Source: Treponema sp.
Lineage (GTDB): Bacteria; Spirochaetota; Spirochaetia; Treponematales; Treponemataceae
Length of the DNA stretch: 14,633 bases
Direction of reading: 5' to 3'
NCBI GenBank assembly: GCA_016297805.1
Contig: JAEDFX010000058.1
Coordinates: 1 to 14,633, forward strand
Positions 7,686 to 14,633 of this stretch are shown one piece after another (position 1 is the stretch's first letter; every line of letters begins with the position of its first letter). Below the pieces are notes generated by a model, which saw only the letters and a program-made list of their open reading frames with translations, had not been told where the DNA came from and made no database searches. Both the position numbers and the translations under genes were made by a program.

Positions 7686-9031
7686 TTTTTCTTTTCTTCC
7701 TCTTTAACTTCAGTATTAGTAGAAATACGTTGCTTAAGTAATTCAGCCATTTTAATAGAAGTTTTATCAATTGCAGATTTTGGCAGATACCAATCTGTTA
7801 GAGCCGTAATATTTGCAATATCTTTTCCAATAATTAATGAAATCTGATCGGAATGACCACAATTTTTATAGAATTGCATACAACGACCTTCATTATCATC
7901 GAAAGCGATAATTACAACATGTGTAGAAGGAATAGTTAACATATCTGCTATAATTCTATTTATATGATCATCACCAAAACTGTATCCATATATAACAAGA
8001 GTTGAATTTGGCCGACATAGTGCTGCTGCAAAATCTCTGAATAATTCAACATATGGGAACTCGGCAGTTTCTCTATCCTTTGATGAATTAGGATAAATTA
8101 AAACTTTTTGATAATCATTTGGTACATTTGCAGCTTCCAAAAATGGCTCTAATGTTTTGGCTCCAAACGGCAATCCAATTTTTCGGATATATTTAGAATC
8201 TGTTTCTATCCAGTCAATAGACCCATGAAGTTTTGTATATTTAGCCACACCTTCAAGATATCTAGGTTCGCCCCTTATTCCAGGAGGATTATAATGCATA
8301 TCTATATCTAATCTTGAAGATCTGAAAATTGGACTCAAACTGCCAACAAATCTATCAATTAAATGTAAACCTGCAATATCAGCCCCTTCTTCGATAAGTC
8401 GATCATAATTAGTGGTAAAAATATGAAGTCTATCTCTTGTTCCTGTTCTACTTGCAAAACTCATAAGAAATGAAACTAAAAGCTGAAAAGCATTTTCTCT
8501 TTTCCCTGATTCTGCTGTTGAAATTGAATTTTCAATATGAGAGATGTTTTCTGTAAATGACTTTAGAATAGAATTTATTTCTTCACTAAGAATCTTTTCA
8601 CCACTTTCATCCAACCCGGATATTTCTAATCCTTTTAAAAGTTCATTGGCAACCCTGATTTGATCTTCAATATTTGGATTACCTCTCCCGGTTTTTTTTG
8701 CACCTTCGGTGGCAAAGGCTGTAATTTTATCCTTGTATTCCGTTTTAGAAAAACCTAAAGCAGACATTCCGTTATTGGAGTCACCAATTGCTTCATATTG
8801 AATAGCTGAACTTAAACCACTACCAATTAACAAAGATAAATGTTCGGATTGAAAAAGAGAAGAAAGCCAAGGCTCTATTCTTGCTCGCAAATCTAATTCT
8901 GAAAATTCATTTTTTCCATTATATAAATCACCATCGTTTTTTAATTTAAATACTGCATTAGTATTTTCTTGAGACTCGTTTTTTTCAAATTCTGCAGGAT
9001 CCTTATCTTCCCTAACTTTTATTATGTTCAA
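7682..9031 (-). CDS. SIR2-family NADase of a SIR2-HerA defence pair
   Basis: SIR2-domain defence proteins destroy NAD+ on phage infection and so stop host growth. The fold signatures are present in order: GSGLS at residues 70-74, TTNYD at 206-210 with the catalytic-type Asn208, KLHGS at 267-271 with His269, and GYSFGD at 349-354. These match the SIR2-like NAD hydrolase families. There is no signal peptide or membrane helix, so it should be cytoplasmic. The start is TTG at 9031, supported by TAGGAG eight bases upstream that overlaps the stop codon of the DUF4391 gene. The stop overlaps the herA start by four bases, so the two are almost certainly co-translated. The lysine-rich tail (EEEKKK) is unremarkable. 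A run of eight A on the coding strand at 8699-8692 crosses GAKKTG and could slip. Confidence 0.93.
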   Translation of the reverse strand: MNIIKVREDKDPAEFEKNESQENTNAVFKLKNDGDLYNGKNEFSELDLRARIEPWLSSLFQSEHLSLLIGSGLSSAIQYEAIGDSNNGMSALGFSKTEYKDKITAFATEGAKKTGRGNPNIEDQIRVANELLKGLEISGLDESGEKILSEEINSILKSFTENISHIENSISTAESGKRENAFQLLVSFLMSFASRTGTRDRLHIFTTNYDRLIEEGADIAGLHLIDRFVGSLSPIFRSSRLDIDMHYNPPGIRGEPRYLEGVAKYTKLHGSIDWIETDSKYIRKIGLPFGAKTLEPFLEAANVPNDYQKVLIYPNSSKDRETAEFPYVELFRDFAAALCRPNSTLVIYGYSFGDDHINRIIADMLTIPSTHVVIIAFDDNEGRCMQFYKNCGHSDQISLIIGKDIANITALTDWYLPKSAIDKTSIKMAELLKQRISTNTEVKEEEKKK

Positions 9032-9045
9032 TTCTGCAACTCCTA
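9032..9045 (-). promoter_or_regulatory. Ribosome binding site deciding the TTG start of the SIR2 gene
   Basis: Read on the minus strand, TAGGAG at 9045-9040 combines the stop codon TAG of the DUF4391 gene with a Shine-Dalgarno AGGAG, eight bases before TTG at 9031. No ATG lies between this site and the TTG, and the protein reads MNIIKVREDK from there. A strong site paired with a weak start codon may limit production of a potentially toxic NADase. Confidence 0.7.
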
Positions 9046-9645
9046 TAACTTCTTTAACTCTTCTTCTAGTTTTCTTTTCTGACTTACAAGTTCAAACTTC
9101 TTTTTAGGTTGATTTTCTTTTCTTGCTAGCTTTTCTAATTTATCAATCTCTTTTCTCAGCTTTTCTTTTTGAATATTCAGATCTATCTGTTGAGAAAGAG
9201 TATTATCATTTTCAATTTCAATTTCTCCAACAGAACATATTATACTCTGCCATATTTCATCAAATGATAAGCCTAAAAGTTTTATTGAATACTCTTCTAC
9301 AGGCTTCCATTCTGATTCATGTAAAACTGTTTTAAAAACTGCAAGTCTAGCAAAATCCTCATATCTCAAAACAAGTAATAAATTTTGATCAATAAGTTTA
9401 CTCAGTCCCTCTATATTTTTTTTATCATAATTCTGATGTTTTAGCTGGACTTCTAGAACAAAGAATGCATTTTCATCACTACCTGGTATCTTAATTGTTT
9501 GTGATGACACTTCATTCACAATTACCAATGACGAAACATCCTCATCAAATTTTACCTGTTGAGAATTATCTAATTGGAACTTTCTGTAAATGGCAGATTT
9601 ATTTATTCGCTGCCGTACTTCTGTTGATTCTGGAAGGCCAAGCAT
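9043..9645 (-). CDS. DUF4391-family protein with C-terminal coiled coil
   Basis: A 200-residue soluble protein that I recognise as DUF4391 from its N terminus (GLPESTEVRQRINKSAIYRK), the central FFVLEVQLK strand (61-69), LLLVLRYEDFARLAVFK (89-105) and a helical tail EKLRKEIDKLEKLARKENQP (161-180) continuing to residue 200 with mostly Lys and Glu. This tail is a convincing coiled coil. No catalytic motif is apparent and no function is established. I recall DUF4391 proteins as recurrent neighbours of SNF2-type helicases and type III Mod genes, so an adaptor or specificity role is plausible but unproven. The ATG overlaps the upstream stop by one base (TAATG), with only a weak GAGAG ahead, so it probably depends on coupled translation. 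A run of eight A lies at 9423-9416. Confidence 0.8.
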   Translation of the reverse strand: MLGLPESTEVRQRINKSAIYRKFQLDNSQQVKFDEDVSSLVIVNEVSSQTIKIPGSDENAFFVLEVQLKHQNYDKKNIEGLSKLIDQNLLLVLRYEDFARLAVFKTVLHESEWKPVEEYSIKLLGLSFDEIWQSIICSVGEIEIENDNTLSQQIDLNIQKEKLRKEIDKLEKLARKENQPKKKFELVSQKRKLEEELKKL

Positions 9646-10148
9646 TAATTTTCTGATTCACTCTCTAAATTAGCTTCAACTCTTTTTTTTATTAAAGATG
9701 TTTGTTTCCTAAAAGCAAATGAAAAAACAATAAAAAGAATTATACAAGTAATAAACAATGGATGATCAGCAATCCAAACACAATACTGACTAAAATTCTG
9801 ATATATACTAATAATTCCAATAAAAAGAATTGTGCCAAGAATACTCCGATAAAGATTATTTATTTCAAGTAAATCTTGAATTTTTGAATCTATTTTTTCT
9901 GCTTTTACAAAATCAGAATAATCTGCATAACTTACTATATGTGTCCATTTATAAAAAGGCTCTATAATAATTGCCCCTATTCTACTAGCAATTAATCCTA
10001 ATATGTAAATAATACAAAAATTTATAAATGTATTATCTGATAATACTGAAATTCCTAAAAAAAATTGTTCTACAAATACAATTAATCCTCCTGGAATCAG
10101 ATAACTAATAAAATGATATTTTGTTAATTTTTCAATAAATTTCTCCAT
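9645..10148 (-). CDS. Small protein with four predicted membrane helices, unknown function
   Basis: I do not recognise a named family. The 167-residue protein has four hydrophobic stretches at about residues 13-35, 41-64, 102-118 and 130-147, with a charged 37-residue loop between the second and third and a charged tail (KKRVEANLESESEN). The first helix carries SYLIPGG after a short amphipathic start (MEKFIEKLTKYHF). No signal peptide cleavage site is evident, so it should be an inner-membrane protein. The ATG has an excellent AAGGAG seven bases upstream, formed by the last codons of the MBL gene, and lies 4 bases after its stop. The two genes are therefore probably co-translated. In defence loci such small membrane proteins often act as pore-forming or depolarising effectors; applying that here is inference. 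The gene is very AT-rich. Confidence 0.85.
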   Translation of the reverse strand: MEKFIEKLTKYHFISYLIPGGLIVFVEQFFLGISVLSDNTFINFCIIYILGLIASRIGAIIIEPFYKWTHIVSYADYSDFVKAEKIDSKIQDLLEINNLYRSILGTILFIGIISIYQNFSQYCVWIADHPLFITCIILFIVFSFAFRKQTSLIKKRVEANLESESEN

Positions 10149-10152
10149 TACT

Positions 10153-11229
10153 TTACTCCTTTGGTTCTATATAATCACTAAAATTTTCGCATGCTACTGA
10201 AGACCATCCAACTCTTTTTCCCATTCGCTTATGATGCCGTATAGAACTACCGTTTGTAGAATATACTCTTATACCTCTTTTTATAAAAGAATTAGAAATA
10301 ACTTTTCTAGGATATCCTGAATTTTTTGAAGTGGAAACAAACGCTTTTCTTCCTGTATCAATATCTTCTTCCAATATATCTCCCACCAAATCATTCATGA
10401 CATCAATTGTTAAATTATGACGGCCTCCATGATGCGGCACCTGATACACATCTATATCTGCAGTTGGAGTAATTCCATGCTTACTTAAATAAGTAATTAC
10501 TTGACGTAAATTTCTTATTCCTGCATCTCCAGTAAGCAAAACATTTTCATCATCAAAATGAATAAAGCAAACAATACTCATTTCATTCTCACTCGATGTT
10601 TCATTAGTAGTCGTTAGATATTCATTTTTCCATTCATCTCGAAGAATCCCTTGAGATTCCTGCAATGAACTTTCTAATGAATATGTTTTAGTGGGATCAG
10701 GTATTTTATTAGATTCACAAAGCAAATCAAAATAAAAGGATGGAGCAGGAGCTAAAATTGTAATTCTCTTTAGTATCTCTTGTCCTTGAAATAAATCATA
10801 TATAGGTATTTGTTTCTTTATAGCCTTATCTTCTATTTTAGCAACATACGGATATGTTTCTCTAAGCATCCTCTTCAACGAACTATTATTACGCCTCTTA
10901 TCATCTAAATAACCTAATAACTCCTTATTAAACCGCCAAGGTCTATTCATATATATACTCTTGACTGGAACATTATCAAGAATATATTCAGCTCCAGATG
11001 CGTGATCTTCGTCTGAATGCGAAATAATCATAAAATCTACATTTCTTTTAGAATCGGTAAAATAATATCGTCTTAAACTTTCTACCAATGCCTTTCCATG
11101 TGATTCAAATCCAGTATCATAAATCCCTATTACGTCAGTTCCATTTTCTTCAATATAATGAATAATTATTGCATCTGCATTTTTTTTCACATCCTTTACA
11201 CTGACAAATTCAATTTCGTGTTTCTCCAT
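10153..11229 (-). CDS. Soluble ComEC-type metallo-beta-lactamase-fold hydrolase
   Basis: A 358-residue MBL-fold protein. Metal-binding residues are visible as HSDEDH at 71-76 (HxDxDH form), TGDAG at 233-237 and PHHGG at 265-269. The pairing of TGDA with a late HHG is that of the ComEC/Rec2 C-terminal domain, whose members are thought to be DNA nucleases or phosphodiesterases; the substrate here is unknown. Unlike ComEC there are no membrane helices and no signal peptide, so it is cytoplasmic. A long insert at about 95-215 separates the first motif from the second. The ATG has AGGAGAG about six bases upstream. It stands 47 bases after the helicase gene and only 4 before the membrane-protein gene, which suggests a two-gene unit with the latter. 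An eight-A run at 11187-11180 lies near its start. Confidence 0.9.
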   Translation of the reverse strand: MEKHEIEFVSVKDVKKNADAIIIHYIEENGTDVIGIYDTGFESHGKALVESLRRYYFTDSKRNVDFMIISHSDEDHASGAEYILDNVPVKSIYMNRPWRFNKELLGYLDDKRRNNSSLKRMLRETYPYVAKIEDKAIKKQIPIYDLFQGQEILKRITILAPAPSFYFDLLCESNKIPDPTKTYSLESSLQESQGILRDEWKNEYLTTTNETSSENEMSIVCFIHFDDENVLLTGDAGIRNLRQVITYLSKHGITPTADIDVYQVPHHGGRHNLTIDVMNDLVGDILEEDIDTGRKAFVSTSKNSGYPRKVISNSFIKRGIRVYSTNGSSIRHHKRMGKRVGWSSVACENFSDYIEPKE

Positions 11230-11276
11230 AAAAACTCTCCTATTTTTTTATTATTTAATCTGACAAAAGTCAGTTT
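11230..11276 (-). promoter_or_regulatory. Only sizeable intergenic gap of the operon, with a small hairpin
   Basis: CTGAC-TTTT-GTCAG (11273-11260 on the minus strand) forms a five-base-pair stem three bases after the helicase stop, followed by an AT-rich stretch and the MBL ribosome site. There is no T run after the stem on this strand, so it is not a normal terminator for the operon. It could be a processing site or a weak attenuator. No convincing promoter is seen. Confidence 0.35.
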
Positions 11277-14200
11277 TTAACATTTTTTTATAACCAAAAA
11301 ACAAATCAGTTCGAAATCTTCCAAACCTTTTATTTTTGTTGTTTTAGCAAAACTTACTTTTCCACCGCTTAAAAAAGCATCTGTATCGCTTTCTTCTTTT
11401 ACATTAATAATTGAAGAAATTGCATCTCCTAAAAGCGAAGAATATTCTTTCATATTCTTTCCATCACGGGTTTCTTTATTAAACAAAGTATAAGCTTCTG
11501 AAATTGGTTCTGACTTACCTTTACAAAGCAGACGCATTTTATCCAATAATTCTTTTGGACTCAAGTGATTGGTTACTACTTCTCCATCACGACTTATATA
11601 AACCATGTAGAATGGATGAAGGCGGTTTTGATTATCAATATTTACACTTGAAGTTCTATTTTTAAGAACATAAATGACACCTTCAGGATTTTCTTCCGTA
11701 GCTGGAACTACTGCATGAAGACCAAATGGAGTTGATTCCAAGTCACCATGTTCTTTTACATAATCCAACAAATCCAAACGGAATTCGTTAAGTCCCAAAT
11801 CCATTATGGAAATACCTTCTGTCATATCTTCCATATCACAGACTTCTTCCTGGAGTTTCTGAAGCTGGGCTTTACGATATTCGAGATCCTGTTTTTCTTC
11901 ATCACTAAGAATATTGTCATCGCCTGTTGCTGTCATATCAACAATCTTCATGCGAGTTTCAACTTTGCTCTTTAGATTAATGTATTCATCCAATGTGATG
12001 TTTGGCCAAAAGTTTACGAGCTGGATTTCTTTGTTCTTACTTCCAATACGGTCAATTCGTCCAAATCGCTGAATAATACGAACAGGATTCCAGTGAATAT
12101 CATAATTTACAAGATAATCACAATCCTGAAGGTTCTGACCTTCACTAATACAGTCCGTTGCGATAAGAATATCAATGTTTGCCATTTCATTTGGCATTAC
12201 AAGATCTTTATCTTTTGATTTTGGAGAGAAACATGTCAAAATTGTCGTAAGGTCATTACGAGAAAGTTTTGTTGTACACTTTCCATTTGTTGTTCCAGTT
12301 ATAATTGCTGTATCAAGACCAAAATTTTTCTTTACATATTCGCTTACATTGTCATAAAGGTAAAAAGCAGTATCTGCAAAGGCACTGAAAATTATGATTT
12401 TTTTGTTACCTTCATTAATTGGATTCTCAATCTTAGCTTTAATAACTTGTAAGAGTTCTTGGAGTTTAAGATCATGTTCAGGGGTAATATCCTTAACTAG
12501 AAGAATTAAAAGTTCCAGCACCTCTTCATCTTCTTCAAGTCGTTTTCTCCATGAAAGATAATCCATATCTTCCAGACTAATTCTTACAGTTTTTGTTCCA
12601 AATGGAAAAAGATCTGAGTTTGCATCATCTGAATCATATTCATCTTCATTGGTAAACTCTTCAAAATTAAATCCATATAAACTCTTGTTCTGTTCATATA
12701 AATTAATTTTTGTGATTGTATCGCCAATAAGTTCTTTGATTCTTTGCAATGTCAAATTAAATGAAAAGATTGAACTTTCCATTAGCTTCATAAGGTTGAT
12801 TGCCATAAGACGACGGATACCAATTTCTCGGTTTGCCTGAGTAAAGCCAATATTAACTTTATTATCCTGGAATAAAGCTTCATACTTATCCATCTTACTT
12901 GGAAGGATATAATGGCTAGGACGATAGATATCAAGATTAAGTTTTACAAGTTCTTCAAAAATCTGGTTATATCCAATTGCGCCAGCTAAATCTGTAAGGT
13001 TTGGTCTTAATGAAATAGGCGGTAATCGGGTTGGGAATTTTCCAATGTTAGAAGTATCATAATATTTTTCGATGTGTTTACGGCTACGGGCAATCGTTAC
13101 ACTATCCAAAACTTCAAAGAAGTCAAAGTCCAGCATTTTTAACAAATTTGCAGTTGTTCTATCTTCGGGACTCCATTTGCTCCATGTATTAAATGCTGTC
13201 TGTGCCTGACGGAAAATATCATCAATCGTATGTGTTGTATTTAATTTCTCATCAAGGTTTACACTGTTTCCTTCATAAGCAAGTCTTAACTGATTTTTGA
13301 GATCATTGAATCTATTGTTTACCGGTGTTGCAGAAAGCATCAAAACTTTTGTCTGCACACCACGCCGAATTACATCCTTAAGAAGAATTGCATAACGATT
13401 AAGTTTTTCGTCTTCTTCTGGTTCTAGCTTTCCTCCGTTACGGAAGTTATGAGATTCATCAATTACTACAAGGTCATATGTATCCCAGCGAAGACGACCT
13501 AAATCAGTTCCGTTAGAAAAGCCTTTATCACGGCCAATATCTGTATGATAAAGAACTTTGTAGTTAAGCCTGTCTTCTACAAGTGGGTTATTAGAATAAT
13601 TATCACGATATGTATTCCAGTTATCAGAAAGCTTTTTAGGACACAAAACTAAGACATTTTTATTTCGTGTTTCATAATACTTAATTACCGCAAGAGCAGT
13701 AAAAGTCTTACCAAGACCTACACTATCTGCAAGAATACATCCATTGTACTTTTCAAGTTTATTAATAATAGCTCTTGCGGCATCCTTCTGGAAATTAAAA
13801 AGTTTATTCCAGATTACACTGTCTTTGAATCCTGTTGCTTCGTTGGGAAGAACATCCTCACTTATATCCTCAAGGAATTCACTGAAAATGTTATAAAGTG
13901 TAAAAAAGTAAATAAATTCTGGACCATTCTCGTTATATACAGATGTTATGTTTTCTAAAACTGTATCGGTAACATTCTGGAGCTTGTCTTTGTCATTCCA
14001 TAACGTATCAAATGTCTGTAAGAAATTCTGACTTATTGGAGCCTTAAAACGCTGCTTCAAGTTATAGGCATAATTTCCTTGCTCCGTTCCTAAGTCAACT
14101 GTTGTAAACTCATTAATTGGATTATATGTAAACTGTTCTTCATCAGTAATGACATTCATAAATCCGCACATTACTTTATCAGTAATGTTTGATTTGAACG

Positions 14201-14552
14201 TAACCTTATTTTTGATCCATTCTGCACATTCTTTTGCAATTGCTTTCTGGCTCATCTCGTTCCTGAGCTTAATTTCAAATTCTGTACCGTATAAACCTTT
14301 TTCACGAGATAACTTAGGAATATAAAATTCTCTTTTTGATTTTTTAGCTTTTCCTGTAGTAAATGTTGGGGATGTAAATATAAACTGTAATTCAGAAATA
14401 TCTTCCAATTGAGATTTTAATTCCTGATATGCATAAATCGAAAAACAGGCAGCAGCAATCTGCAATTTCGAGTTTGGCGTAATAGTTTCTTTTAAATCTG
14501 AGGCCAATGTTGTGTTTACATTATCTATGGTTTTAATTACATCCAAATCCAT
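11277..14552 (-). CDS. SNF2-type DEAD/DEAH helicase with N-terminal PLD-like domain
   Basis: A 1091-residue superfamily 2 ATPase of the SNF2 kind, acting as a DNA translocase or remodeller. Walker A lies in ADSVGLGKTF (275-284), motif II is DESH (365-368), motif III SATP (407-410), motif V ATDCISEGQNLQ (798-809) and motif VI QRFGRIDRIG (828-837). All are intact. The first about 240 residues (NSKLQIAAACFSIYAYQELK onward) resemble the PLD-like domain found on such helicases. No histidine occurs before residue 336, so the HxK nuclease centre is absent and this part is more likely a binding domain. A long helical insert (about 520-710) separates the RecA lobes. The start ATG at 14552 has only a weak AGAAGAAG ahead. 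It is the first gene of the run; the same architecture is known beside DUF4391 and type III Mod genes. Confidence 0.92.
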   Translation of the reverse strand: MDLDVIKTIDNVNTTLASDLKETITPNSKLQIAAACFSIYAYQELKSQLEDISELQFIFTSPTFTTGKAKKSKREFYIPKLSREKGLYGTEFEIKLRNEMSQKAIAKECAEWIKNKVTFKSNITDKVMCGFMNVITDEEQFTYNPINEFTTVDLGTEQGNYAYNLKQRFKAPISQNFLQTFDTLWNDKDKLQNVTDTVLENITSVYNENGPEFIYFFTLYNIFSEFLEDISEDVLPNEATGFKDSVIWNKLFNFQKDAARAIINKLEKYNGCILADSVGLGKTFTALAVIKYYETRNKNVLVLCPKKLSDNWNTYRDNYSNNPLVEDRLNYKVLYHTDIGRDKGFSNGTDLGRLRWDTYDLVVIDESHNFRNGGKLEPEEDEKLNRYAILLKDVIRRGVQTKVLMLSATPVNNRFNDLKNQLRLAYEGNSVNLDEKLNTTHTIDDIFRQAQTAFNTWSKWSPEDRTTANLLKMLDFDFFEVLDSVTIARSRKHIEKYYDTSNIGKFPTRLPPISLRPNLTDLAGAIGYNQIFEELVKLNLDIYRPSHYILPSKMDKYEALFQDNKVNIGFTQANREIGIRRLMAINLMKLMESSIFSFNLTLQRIKELIGDTITKINLYEQNKSLYGFNFEEFTNEDEYDSDDANSDLFPFGTKTVRISLEDMDYLSWRKRLEEDEEVLELLILLVKDITPEHDLKLQELLQVIKAKIENPINEGNKKIIIFSAFADTAFYLYDNVSEYVKKNFGLDTAIITGTTNGKCTTKLSRNDLTTILTCFSPKSKDKDLVMPNEMANIDILIATDCISEGQNLQDCDYLVNYDIHWNPVRIIQRFGRIDRIGSKNKEIQLVNFWPNITLDEYINLKSKVETRMKIVDMTATGDDNILSDEEKQDLEYRKAQLQKLQEEVCDMEDMTEGISIMDLGLNEFRLDLLDYVKEHGDLESTPFGLHAVVPATEENPEGVIYVLKNRTSSVNIDNQNRLHPFYMVYISRDGEVVTNHLSPKELLDKMRLLCKGKSEPISEAYTLFNKETRDGKNMKEYSSLLGDAISSIINVKEESDTDAFLSGGKVSFAKTTKIKGLEDFELICFLVIKKC

Positions 14553-14633
14553 TTTCTATGCTTCTTCTTTCTGTTCAGAGAGTTATACTCAAAAGTTGTG
14601 GATGAGCTAGTTTAAAATAGAAAAAGAGATTGA
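14553..14633 (-). promoter_or_regulatory. Leader upstream of the operon, possible weak promoter
   Basis: The 81 bases ahead of the helicase gene contain no coding sequence that I can support. A -10-like TATAAC lies at 14587-14582 on the minus strand, 29 bases before the start codon, but no good -35 stands 16-18 bases further upstream. The purine-rich AGAAAGAAGAAG nearer the gene may serve as a weak ribosome site. The true promoter may lie beyond the window. Confidence 0.25.

Noticed and set aside
10153..11229. Beta-lactamase or antibiotic resistance function for the MBL protein
   Set aside because: There is no signal peptide, and the TGDAG plus PHHGG pattern is that of ComEC-type nucleic-acid or nucleotide hydrolases.
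11260..11278. CTGAC-AAAA-GTCAG followed by five T on the plus strand, like an intrinsic terminator
   Set aside because: The stem is only five base pairs and no plus-strand gene leads into it; treated as a small hairpin only.
1710..14552. Assignment of the operon to BREX or DISARM
   Set aside because: No PglZ, BrxC/PglY-like, BrxL or DUF1998 gene is present. A methylase plus an SNF2 helicase alone does not make either system.
1..14633. CRISPR arrays, tRNA or rRNA genes
   Set aside because: No regularly spaced direct repeats and no cloverleaf or rRNA-like sequence was seen; genes fill nearly the whole window.

Overview
The window is a bacterial defence island on the minus strand. Nearly all of it is one tightly packed, apparently polycistronic run of ten genes, read from about 14552 down to about 300. 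At the left edge this run collides with a broken, plus-strand IS21-type istB remnant. The DNA is AT-rich, uses Shine-Dalgarno sites of the AGGAG type and has one TTG start. The protein flavour and a short TTGAGCCTGTCGAAAC-like repeat inside mod would fit a host-associated Treponema or a similar gut or rumen bacterium. That taxonomic guess is weak.

Layout in transcription order: (1) 14552-11277, SNF2-type helicase with an N-terminal PLD-like domain; (2) 11229-10153, soluble metallo-beta-lactamase-fold hydrolase of the ComEC type; (3) 10148-9645, small protein with four predicted membrane helices; (4) 9645-9043, DUF4391 protein with a charged coiled-coil tail; (5) 9031-7682, SIR2-family NADase; (6) 7685-5610, HerA/DUF87 hexameric ATPase; (7) 5607-3736, type III DNA methyltransferase Mod; (8) 3726-2740, Fic-domain protein; (9) 2738-1710, RhuM-family protein; (10) 1707-274, type III restriction subunit Res, cut off after about 470 residues. 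Gaps are 47, 4, -1, 11, -4, 2, 9, 1 and 2 bases, so only the first gap has room for an internal signal. Position 1-300 holds the istB remnant.

How they may work together: helicase, DUF4391, Mod and Res look like the shell of an extended type III restriction-modification locus. I recall this grouping from other genomes, but cannot verify it here. Three modules are set into that shell: an MBL hydrolase with a membrane protein, a SIR2-HerA pair (a known anti-phage abortive-infection system), and a Fic-RhuM pair. All share frame-to-frame coupling. Res has lost its C-terminal nuclease half at a microhomology junction with istB. The type III part is therefore probably unable to cleave and Mod is probably an orphan methylase, while the SIR2-HerA, MBL-membrane and helicase genes look intact. 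The most novel element is the MBL-membrane pair and its embedding in this nested operon.
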